DNA of 64,000 bases from NCBI GenBank assembly GCA_963925895.1, contig CAWUVH010000015.1, positions 21,135 to 85,134 on the forward strand, read 5' to 3'. Both the position numbers and the translations under genes were made by a program. This DNA comes from Eutrophovita sp913057845. Its GTDB lineage: Bacteria > Pseudomonadota > Gammaproteobacteria > Burkholderiales > Eutrophovitaceae. The notes under the pieces are model-generated. The model worked only from the letters and a program-made list of their open reading frames with translations, searched no databases and was not told the DNA's origin. Positions 1 to 7,657 of the stretch are shown piece after piece; the stretch's first letter is position 1, and each line of letters opens with the position of its first letter.

Positions 1-415
1 CCAAATTTAACCAGCGTGCCTGATCTAAAGACTTCACACCACTGATATTGGGGGCCATATCAGAAATTACAAGACCCACCTCACGATTTGACAATACGGT
101 CTCCACTGCATCTAACGTATGCTGCTCCGCAAAATCTCCCTGGATAAAATTTACTTGAGGCAATGCTGACATTTCCAGCAAATCTACCGCAATCACTAAC
201 CCATTGCCCTTCACGCGCTGCGACACCACCTGACTCCAACCTCCGGGAGCAGCCCCTAAATCAACAACCACCATACCCGGCATAGCTAGGTTATCTTGAT
301 CAAGGATCTCCAGTAATTTGAACGAGGCGCGCGATCGCCAACCCTCTGAATTTGCTTTTTTAACAAATGGGTCTGATACGTGCTCTTGCATCCAAGTTTT
401 TTTACGTTTTGACAT
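1..415 (-). CDS. rlmE: 23S rRNA (uridine-2'-O) methyltransferase RlmE, partial
   Basis: The 3' end runs off the window; 138 N-terminal residues are visible. RlmE (FtsJ/RrmJ) 2'-O-methylates U2552 in the A-loop of 23S rRNA using S-adenosylmethionine. The Rossmann-type SAM motif VDLGAAPGGW lies at residues 51-60. Lys33 in SFKLLEI and Asp119 in SDMAPN correspond to the first two residues of the family's K-D-K-E catalytic tetrad; the last two would lie beyond the edge. The start is the ATG at 415, giving MSKRKKTWMQEH, the usual short basic N-terminus. It is divergent from yhbY with 71 bases between the starts, an arrangement common in beta- and gammaproteobacteria. Confidence 0.95.
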   Translation of the reverse strand, partial: MSKRKKTWMQEHVSDPFVKKANSEGWRSRASFKLLEILDQDNLAMPGMVVVDLGAAPGGWSQVVSQRVKGNGLVIAVDLLEMSALPQVNFIQGDFAEQHTLDAVETVLSNREVGLVISDMAPNISGVKSLDQARWLNL

Positions 416-486
416 AACGTCGCAACTTGTTTACTCCATTGTGATTACAATACGTGCCTACAAAACATACTTGCTCAGGGAAAAAA

Positions 487-813
487 GTGAATCCACTATC
501 AGACAAAGTTAAGCGCGAACTTAAAGCGAAAGCACATCACCTCAACCCCGTGGTAACAATCGGCGACAAAGGGCTGAGCAAACCGGTATTGAAAGAGCTC
601 GACATCGCCCTCGATGCCCACGAATTAATTAAAGTACGCATTCATTCGGATGATCGAGAAGAACGCTTAAAAATCATGTCTGAGATTACTTCATCACTCG
701 GTGCAACACCCATTAATCATATCGGCAAGGTAGTCATTGTCTACCGCAAAAACGAAAAGAATACTGACAGAGGACGAACACGAAATATTAATCAAACTTT
801 CAGTTCTGACTGA
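487..813 (+). CDS. yhbY: YhbY-family CRM-domain RNA-binding protein
   Basis: A single CRM domain of 108 residues, a small basic protein associated with pre-50S ribosomal subunits. The family pattern is visible: LKAKAHHLNPVVTIGDKGLS, then LIKVRIHSDDREER, then a C-terminal IGKVVIVYRK. I place the start at GTG 487, because AGGGA at 477-481 sits five bases upstream and the product then begins as YhbY proteins normally do. An in-frame ATG at 454 would add eleven residues with no resemblance to the family and has no ribosome binding site. Its partner rlmE is divergent; greA converges on it with a six-base gap. Confidence 0.9.
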   Translation: MNPLSDKVKRELKAKAHHLNPVVTIGDKGLSKPVLKELDIALDAHELIKVRIHSDDREERLKIMSEITSSLGATPINHIGKVVIVYRKNEKNTDRGRTRNINQTFSSD

Positions 814-819
814 TGGCAC

Positions 820-1296
820 TCAAATATATTGCACAGTCAGGATTTCGTACTCTCTAACTCCGCCAGGCGCATCGACTTCCGCCACATCACCCGCTTCCTT
901 GCCGATAAGGGCACGCGCTATGGGCGAATTAACAGAAATTTTTCCGCCCTTAATATCAGCCTCGTCCTCACCTACAATTTGATAGGTAACCTCTCGATTG
1001 GCTTCTAGGTCACAGAGGTGCGCGGTCGCACCAAAAACGCAACGCCCTTCAGCATCAAGTTTTTCGGGGTCAATGATTTGAGCGTTGGACAGCTTCCCCT
1101 CAAGTTCAATGATCCGCCCTTCGACAAAACCTTGACGCTCCTTAGCCGCATCATATTCTGCATTTTCGGATAAGTCGCCGTGAGCCCGGGCCTCTGAAAT
1201 AGCGCTGATTACAGACGGCCGCTCCTCAGTTTTTAGTTTATGCAACTCTTCACGGAGCTTCTCTGCCCCTACCATCGTGAGAGGAACTTTTGACAT
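820..1296 (-). CDS. greA: Transcription elongation factor GreA
   Basis: 158 residues, the usual GreA length. GreA inserts its N-terminal coiled coil into the RNA polymerase secondary channel and stimulates cleavage of backtracked transcripts. The coiled coil (about 1-75) carries the acidic tip DLSENAEYD at 41-49, where Asp41 and Glu44 are the Mg-coordinating residues. The FKBP-like C-terminal domain contains IVGEDEADIKGGKISVNSPIARALIGKE broken over two strands. AAGGA precedes the ATG at a suitable distance. It follows carB by 42 bases with no terminator visible, so carA-carB-greA probably share transcription, as is usual for this cluster. Confidence 0.97.
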   Translation of the reverse strand: MSKVPLTMVGAEKLREELHKLKTEERPSVISAISEARAHGDLSENAEYDAAKERQGFVEGRIIELEGKLSNAQIIDPEKLDAEGRCVFGATAHLCDLEANREVTYQIVGEDEADIKGGKISVNSPIARALIGKEAGDVAEVDAPGGVREYEILTVQYI

Positions 1297-1338
1297 ACCA
1301 AAAATCCTTAAAAGTTTAAATGAGTGATTGTTAACGGA

Positions 1339-4300
1339 TCAGCTAAGCATACTGTGAGCGCTTTGCAAAGAGCACACATGCAGATCAGTCATTTGACTGA
1401 TCCCATGGCTCGCAGCTCTTGCTCCGGCAATTGTGGTGAAGTAGGTGACTCGCCCTTGTAGAGCGGTTCTCCTGATCGAATATGAATCCCTAATGGAAGC
1501 TTGACTATCATCTACCGTATTAATAATCATTGCAATCTCTCCATTTTTAATCATATCAACAACGTGAGGCCGCCCCTCAGCTACTTTATTTACCCGCCGT
1601 GCTTGCAAACCATGTTCAGAAAGAGAACGTGCAGTACCATGTGTGGCAATTAACTCAAACCCGCTTGCCGATAGCTCTCGGGCGAGATCAACAATCTTAT
1701 CTTTGTCTTGATTTCGAACACTCATAAACACTTTCCCCGAACTCGGCAACAACACCCCCGCAGCCAGCTGCGACTTTACGAAGGCTTCTGAGAAGGATTG
1801 ACCAACACCCATCACCTCCCCGGTTGATCGCATCTCTGGGCCCAAAATGGTATCGACACCGGGAAACTTAATGAACGGGAAAACCGCTTCTTTTACCGAA
1901 TAATAAGGAGGAACTATCTCTGACGTGACATCCATTTCAACGAGTGTTTTTCCTGCCATACAACTCGCCGCCACCTTAGCTAACGGCCGACCAGTAGCCT
2001 TAGAGACAAAAGGAACTGTGCGTGATGCCCGCGGGTTGACTTCCAACACATAAACCTCTTCTCCCTGAATCGCAAACTGTATATTCATCAACCCGACCAC
2101 TTTAAGCCCTCTAGCGAGCTCAACAGTTTGACGTCTTAATTCATCCTGGAGCACTGGGGACAAACTAAACGGCGGCAGCGAGCAGGCAGAATCCCCGCTA
2201 TGGACGCCGGCTTGCTCAATATGCTCCATAATCCCGCCAATCACGACATCTGAGCCATCACAGATCGCGTCAACATCAACCTCTATAGCATCATTCAAAA
2301 AGCGATCTAGCAGCACGGGGCTGTCGTTACTGACCTTTACAGCCTCCCTCATATAGCGCTCAAGGTCTGATTGATGATGAACGATTTCCATCGCCCTCCC
2401 ACCTAAAACATAAGATGGACGCACAACGAGTGGGTAACCAATCTCCTCGGCTAAGCTTATTGCTTCTTCGGGATTTCTGGCTGTTCGGTTTGGAGGCTGC
2501 TTCAAGTTAATGTCAGTCAGTAACTTCTGAAACTTTTCTCGATCCTCAGCACAATCAATCATCTCTGGGCTGGTACCAATGATAGGAACACCAGCCGCAT
2601 ACAATCCAGCGGCTAATTTAAGAGGCGTCTGACCCCCGTATTGCACAATGACCCCTTTAGGTTTTTCCACTTCGACAATCTCCAACACATCTTCGAGTGT
2701 CAGCGGTTCAAAATAAAGTCGGTCGGAAATGTCGTAATCAGTAGAGACAGTCTCAGGATTACAATTCACCATAATAGTTTCAAAACCATCCTCACGAAGC
2801 GCTAAAGAAGCATGAACACAGCAATAATCAAATTCAATACCCTGACCAATTCGATTAGGCCCTCCGCCTAACACCATGATCTTTTCGCGACTAGATGGTC
2901 GTGATTCACATTCTTCTTCATAGGTTGAATACATATACGCTGTATTCGTATCAAATTCTGCGGCACAGGTATCAACCCTCTTGAAGACAGGACGAATGGA
3001 GAATGAGTGCCGCAAATCGCGCACCTCACATTCATCGACACCCAGCAATTTCCCTATTCGTCGATCAGAAAAACCCTTTTGCTTAATTCGCCTTAAAAAA
3101 GGTTGGTCAAAACTCTGCAGCGAAGCACTTGAGATCTCTCGCTCTTCAAGAACTAAATCTTCGATAAACGCAAGGAACCAAGGGTCAATATTGCTCGAGT
3201 GATGAATGTCTTCCGCGCTCAAACCAAGACGAAATGCGTCAGCTACATACAATATGCGCTCGGGTCCTGGGTCCGCAATTTCGGCGCGTACCGTTTCGAG
3301 GTCTGTGGCGCGCTCATCTAAACCATCTATTCCGGTTTCCAAGCCACGGAGCGCCTTCTGGAAAGACTCCTGGAACGTTCGTCCAATAGCCATAACTTCC
3401 CCCACAGATTTCATCTGCGTGGTGAGTCGCGAATTCGCTCGCGGGAATTTCTCAAATGCAAAACGTGGGATCTTGGTTACCACATAATCGATGGTAGGCT
3501 CAAACGAGGCAGGGGTTTGCCCACCTGTTATGTCATTCTTAAGCTCGTCAAGCGTAAACCCTACTGCGAGCTTTGCTGCCACCTTCGCGATGGGAAAGCC
3601 GGTCGCTTTTGAAGCAAGTGCTGAAGAACGGGATACCCGAGGGTTCATCTCGATAACAATCATACGGCCGTTATCTGGGTTAATCGCAAATTGCACGTTT
3701 GAGCCGCCGGTATCAACGCCAATTTCACGCAAAACCGCTATCGAGGCATTACGCATGATTTGGTACTCTTTGTCAGTCAGCGTCTGGGCTGGCGCTACGG
3801 TAATCGAATCACCCGTATGAACCCCCATAGCATCCAAATTTTCGATGGAACAGATGATGATGCAGTTATCCGCCCGATCTCGGACAACCTCCATCTCAAA
3901 CTCCTTCCACCCAATAACCGACTCTTCAATTAAAACCTCTTTGGTCGGAGAGGCATCCAGGCCTCTTACGATAATTTCAACGAACTCTTCTTTGTTGTAC
4001 GCGATGCCTCCACCAGCCCCACCCATCGTAAACGAAGGTCGCAGGATGGCGGGATAGCCAATCAAAGCCTGAACCTGAATCGCCTCTTCGAGGCTGTGCG
4101 CTATCACCGATTTCGGGGTATCGAGTCCAATTTTCGTCATTGCGGCTTTAAATTTTTCGCGATCCTCAGCCTTGTCAATAGCCTCTTTGCTTGCCCCAAT
4201 CATTTCTACCGAATATTTCTCTAAAACTCCGTGCTTAGCCAAATCCAGTGCGCAATTCAGAGCCGTCTGTCCGCCCATCGTAGGCAGCAACGCATCGGGC

Positions 4301-4545
4301 TTCTCAGCCGCAATAATCTTTTCTACTATTTGCCAAGTAATGGGCTCGATATAAGTCACGTCCGCCAATTCCGGATCAGTCATAATAGTCGCGGGATTGG
4401 AGTTCACCAGAATGACTCGATAACCCTCCTCACGAAGAGCTTTACACGCTTGAGCACCAGAATAGTCAAACTCACAAGCTTGTCCGATGACAATCGGACC
4501 CGCGCCTATGATCAGTATTGATTGAATATCTTCTCTTTTCGGCAT
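1339..4545 (-). CDS. carB: Carbamoyl-phosphate synthase large subunit
   Basis: 1068 residues, full length. With CarA it makes carbamoyl phosphate from glutamine, bicarbonate and two ATP for pyrimidine and arginine synthesis. Order of domains: first ATP-grasp half (about 1-400, beginning ILIIGAGPIVIGQACEFDYSG), oligomerisation domain (400-550), second ATP-grasp half (about 555-935, with the repeated signature MVLGGGPNRIGQGIEFDYCC), and the C-terminal MGS-like allosteric domain (about 935-1068). The two duplicated halves are both intact. It starts 19 bases after carA ends, so the subunits are co-transcribed. Confidence 0.98.
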   Translation of the reverse strand: MPKREDIQSILIIGAGPIVIGQACEFDYSGAQACKALREEGYRVILVNSNPATIMTDPELADVTYIEPITWQIVEKIIAAEKPDALLPTMGGQTALNCALDLAKHGVLEKYSVEMIGASKEAIDKAEDREKFKAAMTKIGLDTPKSVIAHSLEEAIQVQALIGYPAILRPSFTMGGAGGGIAYNKEEFVEIIVRGLDASPTKEVLIEESVIGWKEFEMEVVRDRADNCIIICSIENLDAMGVHTGDSITVAPAQTLTDKEYQIMRNASIAVLREIGVDTGGSNVQFAINPDNGRMIVIEMNPRVSRSSALASKATGFPIAKVAAKLAVGFTLDELKNDITGGQTPASFEPTIDYVVTKIPRFAFEKFPRANSRLTTQMKSVGEVMAIGRTFQESFQKALRGLETGIDGLDERATDLETVRAEIADPGPERILYVADAFRLGLSAEDIHHSSNIDPWFLAFIEDLVLEEREISSASLQSFDQPFLRRIKQKGFSDRRIGKLLGVDECEVRDLRHSFSIRPVFKRVDTCAAEFDTNTAYMYSTYEEECESRPSSREKIMVLGGGPNRIGQGIEFDYCCVHASLALREDGFETIMVNCNPETVSTDYDISDRLYFEPLTLEDVLEIVEVEKPKGVIVQYGGQTPLKLAAGLYAAGVPIIGTSPEMIDCAEDREKFQKLLTDINLKQPPNRTARNPEEAISLAEEIGYPLVVRPSYVLGGRAMEIVHHQSDLERYMREAVKVSNDSPVLLDRFLNDAIEVDVDAICDGSDVVIGGIMEHIEQAGVHSGDSACSLPPFSLSPVLQDELRRQTVELARGLKVVGLMNIQFAIQGEEVYVLEVNPRASRTVPFVSKATGRPLAKVAASCMAGKTLVEMDVTSEIVPPYYSVKEAVFPFIKFPGVDTILGPEMRSTGEVMGVGQSFSEAFVKSQLAAGVLLPSSGKVFMSVRNQDKDKIVDLARELSASGFELIATHGTARSLSEHGLQARRVNKVAEGRPHVVDMIKNGEIAMIINTVDDSQASIRDSYSIRRTALQGRVTYFTTIAGARAASHGISQMTDLHVCSLQSAHSMLS

Positions 4546-4564
4546 GAAGTTTTCCCAGCGTTAC

Positions 4565-5719
4565 CTACAGCTTGTTTCTGATTGTTTTTTCTCTATCGAT
4601 ATTGTCCACAAAACGGTCAAACAAATAACCCACATCATGAGGTCCCGGACTTGCCTCAGGGTGCCCCTGAAAAGAAAAAGCGGGCAAATCTGACCGCTCA
4701 ATCCCCTGCAAACTCCCATCGAACAGGGAAATATGCGTAGTTCGGACTGAGCTGGGCAAAGAATTTTGGTCAACTTCAAAACCATGATTTTGACTCGTAA
4801 TTAATACCTGTCCTGTGTCCAAATCCTTTACGGGATGATTAGCGCCATGATCTCCAAATTTCATTTTTCGTGTTTTGGCTCCACTAGCGAGAGCGAGCAG
4901 TTGATGCCCCAAACAAATACCAAAAATAGGAACCCCTTGACCCAATAATTGTTGGATCGATTCAACGGCATAGGTGCAGGGCTCAGGGTCTCCAGGGCCG
5001 TTTGACAAGAACACCCCATCAGGCTTCATGCGGAGTACGTCTTGAGCTGAAGTGGTCGCGGGGACTACGGTGACCCGGCAACCACGAGAGACCAACATCC
5101 TAAGGATGTTGCGCTTCACACCAAAGTCATACGCAACAACATGTCGGACCGGATCCGTGTTCTGCCGCAACTCAGGGCCAAGGAGCCACTCTGGCTCGCC
5201 CCACTCGTACACGTGATCACAAGACACCTGGCTTGCCAAATCACTGCCGGCTAAACCTGGAAAAGCACGAACACGCTCCAACAGCTCAGCCTGCCCACGT
5301 TCACCCACGCCTATTGCCCCCGATAGCGCACCCTTCTCACGAAGCAACCTCGTTAGCTTTCTCGTATCAATACCGGCAATAGCTGGCACCTTTTGATCTT
5401 TCAACCAATCACTCAAACAGCTTGTCGAACGGAAATTACTCGCCACTAATGGTAAGTCACGAATCACAAGCCCTGCAGCTCGCGCGGCAACTGATTCGAA
5501 ATCCTCTTCGTTACACCCAACACTTCCAATATGCGGGTACGTCAATGTGACAATTTGATTTTTATACGAAGGATCGGTGAGAATTTCCTGGTATCCCGTC
5601 ATTGAGGTATTAAAAACCACCTCACCAACGGCGGACTGCGCCGACCCTATTGAAAAACCTTGAAATACAGTCCCGTCCTCAAGCACCAAGATCGCTGGAT
5701 CACATTTTTGATACGACAA
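4565..5719 (-). CDS. carA: Carbamoyl-phosphate synthase small (glutaminase) subunit
   Basis: 384 residues. The class I glutamine amidotransferase subunit supplies ammonia to CarB. The N-terminal CPSase domain shows VVFNTSMTGYQEILTDPSY. The amidotransferase nucleophile Cys lies in FGICLGHQLLALA, and the His/Glu pair in FQGHPEASPGP. The start codon is TTG at 5719: GGAGG lies four bases upstream and there is no in-frame ATG or GTG before the conserved LVLEDG. An ATG at 5730 is out of frame. A C8 run and a strong hairpin lie in the 5' leader (see separate entries), suggesting regulated expression. Confidence 0.96.
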   Translation of the reverse strand: MSYQKCDPAILVLEDGTVFQGFSIGSAQSAVGEVVFNTSMTGYQEILTDPSYKNQIVTLTYPHIGSVGCNEEDFESVAARAAGLVIRDLPLVASNFRSTSCLSDWLKDQKVPAIAGIDTRKLTRLLREKGALSGAIGVGERGQAELLERVRAFPGLAGSDLASQVSCDHVYEWGEPEWLLGPELRQNTDPVRHVVAYDFGVKRNILRMLVSRGCRVTVVPATTSAQDVLRMKPDGVFLSNGPGDPEPCTYAVESIQQLLGQGVPIFGICLGHQLLALASGAKTRKMKFGDHGANHPVKDLDTGQVLITSQNHGFEVDQNSLPSSVRTTHISLFDGSLQGIERSDLPAFSFQGHPEASPGPHDVGYLFDRFVDNIDREKTIRNKL

Positions 5720-5776
5720 TCGACCTCCATGGACAAATTTAATTGGGGGGGGACGCGGCGCCTTTACGGCACCTAC

Positions 5777-5811
5777 AAAAAGCGGGAGGAATCGCTTTGC
5801 GTTCCTCCCGC
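5777..5811 (-). terminator. Rho-independent terminator/attenuator hairpin before carA
   Basis: On the minus strand the arms GCGGGAGGAA and TTCCTCCCGC pair perfectly over ten bases. With one bulged base, three further CGC/GCG pairs close a three-base loop. TTTTT follows at 5781-5777. It could end dapB transcription (stop about 100 bases upstream). It also lies directly downstream of a consensus -10 element, so it would sit at the very 5' end of a carA transcript. A second small hairpin (GGTGCC/GGCGCC) follows it. Confidence 0.75.
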
Positions 5812-5820
5812 CTAGCCAAC

Positions 5821-5850
5821 ATTATACAGTCGGATGGAACAATCGATCAA
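5821..5850 (-). promoter_or_regulatory. Predicted sigma-70 promoter for carAB
   Basis: The minus strand carries a perfect TATAAT at 5826-5821. TTGATC lies at 5850-5845, 18 bases upstream (four of six matches to the -35 consensus). The predicted transcript start, near 5814, is only a few bases before the hairpin at 5777-5811. Confidence 0.5.
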
Positions 5851-5910
5851 TCACAACAACGCACTAACTGCACTAAATGAGTAAACTTTAGGATGCAATC
5901 CTAAGAACGA

Positions 5911-6714
5911 CTAGTCGCCAAGAACATCTTCCATATCAAACAGACCTTTACTCTTACCTGACAAAAACTTTGCCGCCCTGATGGCTCCGACCGCAAAGTT
6001 ACTTCTGTCCGAGGCTTTGTGAGCAATTTCGATTCGCTCCCCCGTCCCAGCAAATATAGCCGTATGCTCACCTACGATATCTCCCGCCCGCACGACGGAA
6101 AATCCAATCGTCTTTTGATCACGCTCACCAGTATCCCCCTCTCGGCCATACACAGCACAGTCCGACAGATTTCTTCCCAAAGACTCAGCAATGACCTCAC
6201 CCATTCGCAACGCGGTTCCAGATGGAGCGTCAACTTTATGTTTATGGTGTACCTCAACAATCTCGATGTCATAATCCGAGCCGAGCGCTTGAGAGGCCAT
6301 TTTTAATAACCGCAACAAAACGTTAACGCCAACACTCATATTGGGCGCCATCACAACAGGAATAGTCTCAGCCGCATGCTTGATAGTTTGCTTTTCCTGA
6401 TCCGAAAAACCTGTTGTGCCAATAACCATAGCAGTATTACTAGACACACAAGCCTCCAAATGTCGTAGCGTCCCCTCGGGCCTTGTAAAATCAATCAAGA
6501 CTTCCGCCCCATCAGTGACAAACGCAATATCTGATGATATGTTCACCCCTGACTCAAACCCGAGTAGCGCACCTGCATCCTTACCCAAATGGGGATTGCC
6601 TGGAAGCTCTAAAGCGCCGCTCAGCGCAAGCACGTCATCATCTCGAATAGCGCTAATTAAGGCACGCCCCATCTTTCCTGAGGCACCACATACAGCAATT
6701 TTTAATTTATTCAT
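5911..6714 (-). CDS. dapB: 4-hydroxy-tetrahydrodipicolinate reductase
   Basis: 267 residues, standard length. It reduces hydroxy-tetrahydrodipicolinate with NAD(P)H in the lysine/diaminopimelate pathway. The N-terminal Rossmann motif is AVCGASGKMGR (about 7-17). The catalytic and substrate-binding segment is VEVHHKHKVDAPSGTALRMG, with the His-His-Lys and the Lys needed for hydride-transfer geometry. The ATG at 6714 is preceded by GAGAA. It follows bamE (65 bases) and precedes carA, separated from it by the hairpin described separately. Confidence 0.97.
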   Translation of the reverse strand: MNKLKIAVCGASGKMGRALISAIRDDDVLALSGALELPGNPHLGKDAGALLGFESGVNISSDIAFVTDGAEVLIDFTRPEGTLRHLEACVSSNTAMVIGTTGFSDQEKQTIKHAAETIPVVMAPNMSVGVNVLLRLLKMASQALGSDYDIEIVEVHHKHKVDAPSGTALRMGEVIAESLGRNLSDCAVYGREGDTGERDQKTIGFSVVRAGDIVGEHTAIFAGTGERIEIAHKASDRSNFAVGAIRAAKFLSGKSKGLFDMEDVLGD

Positions 6715-6779
6715 AACGACATTCTCAGTTGGCTAACTCTTACATCTGCTAATTCGGAGCCCATAATGCATCTCCTCAC

Positions 6780-7127
6780 TCACTCCCCCCATTTTTCAAC
6801 TACCACATCACCCTCTAATCCCTTCAATAGATCCTGCTCGAAGATAACAACTATCGTTCTCTCGCGTTTGACGTCACCAGCCGCCCCGGTTAAGTACACA
6901 TAGTTCCAATGGTTCGGTGTAAGGGGATCAATGACTAGAGGGGTCCCCAAAACAAAAGTTACCTGATCCTTAGACATACCCGGCTTAAGCTTCGTCAGCA
7001 TGTCCTGGTCGACATGATTCCCCTGCCTAACTTCCATTTTATAGGGGGACAGAAAACATGAGGATAGAAAAAATGTGAGAGCGATAGCGCTCAAGCCCTT
7101 AAAGTTACGAGTAAAGAATCCAGTCAT
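6780..7127 (-). CDS. bamE: Outer membrane protein assembly factor BamE (SmpA/OmlA)
   Basis: A 115-residue lipoprotein of the BAM outer-membrane beta-barrel assembly complex. A short hydrophobic signal ends in the lipobox LSSC. The SmpA/OmlA domain follows, with the family signature LKPGMSKDQVTFVLGTPLV and NHWNYVYL. I chose ATG 7127, which has GAGG about twelve bases upstream. The longer in-frame TTG at 7145 would add six residues and has no ribosome binding site. It is divergent from fur, the pairing typical of beta- and gammaproteobacteria. Confidence 0.93.
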   Translation of the reverse strand: MTGFFTRNFKGLSAIALTFFLSSCFLSPYKMEVRQGNHVDQDMLTKLKPGMSKDQVTFVLGTPLVIDPLTPNHWNYVYLTGAAGDVKRERTIVVIFEQDLLKGLEGDVVVEKWGE

Positions 7128-7148
7128 GCGAAATTTGAACCTCAAGGT

Positions 7149-7177
7149 TAGTCAATATGCATCGAAAACGTTATGAT
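7149..7177 (+). promoter_or_regulatory. Possible sigma-70 promoter of fur
   Basis: TAGTCA (7149-7154) and TATGAT (7172-7177) are separated by 17 bases. The -10 lies about 28 bases before the fur ATG. Neither element is perfect, and no convincing Fur box overlaps them. Confidence 0.35.
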
Positions 7178-7205
7178 AGGCTAAACTCAGAAGAATTACA
7201 CTGCC

Positions 7206-7637
7206 ATGAAAACACCATTAGACCTGAAAAACATGGGGCTCAAGGCAACACTGCCCCGCTTAAAGATAATTAACGTTTTTGAAACGTCAACTGCGCGACA
7301 CCTCTCGGCAGAGGATATTTATCGCCACCTCTTAGAGGATGATATGGACGTTGGGCTAGCTACGGTCTATCGGGTACTCACACAATTCGAGCAAGCTGGC
7401 ATTCTCATCCGACACCACTTTGAATCAGGCAAAGCCGTGTACGAACTCGATCAAGGAGAGCACCACGATCATCTGGTATGTAACCAATGCGGCCGAGTGG
7501 AGGAGTTCTATGACGAGGAGATCGAGCTCCGACAAACAAATATCGCAAAAGATAGGGGGTTTAAAATTCTCGGGCACTCACTGCACATTTACGCCGACTG
7601 CACCAAGTCAAATTGCCCACATAAAGATAAAAGCTAA
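7206..7637 (+). CDS. fur: Ferric uptake regulator Fur
   Basis: 143 residues. An iron-responsive DNA-binding repressor of iron-acquisition genes. The N-terminal winged helix (about 1-85) contains LSAEDIYRHLLEDDMDVGLATVYRVL. The metal-binding dimerisation domain starts at EHHDHLVCNQCGRVEEF; its CxxC (CNQC) and the C-terminal CTKSNC are the structural zinc cysteines, and HHDH contributes metal ligands. It is divergent from bamE and convergent with recN, 20 bases from that gene's stop, with no terminator visible between them. Confidence 0.97.
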   Translation: MKTPLDLKNMGLKATLPRLKIINVFETSTARHLSAEDIYRHLLEDDMDVGLATVYRVLTQFEQAGILIRHHFESGKAVYELDQGEHHDHLVCNQCGRVEEFYDEEIELRQTNIAKDRGFKILGHSLHIYADCTKSNCPHKDKS

Positions 7638-7657
7638 AAGACCCACAGACAACGAAC

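Noticed and set aside
454..486. Eleven-codon N-terminal extension of yhbY from ATG 454
   Set aside because: No ribosome binding site and no similarity to the family; GTG 487 has AGGGA at the right distance.
806..840. CTGACTG/CAGTCAG inverted repeat across the yhbY and greA stops
   Set aside because: The loop is 21 bases and no T tract follows on either strand; unlikely to be a terminator.
2981..4521. Several open frames on the plus strand opposite carB
   Set aside because: They are shadows of the carB codon pattern, without ribosome binding sites or family features.
4561..4785. 74-codon frame overlapping the carA end on the same strand
   Set aside because: Entirely inside carA in another frame, low-complexity composition, no recognisable domain.
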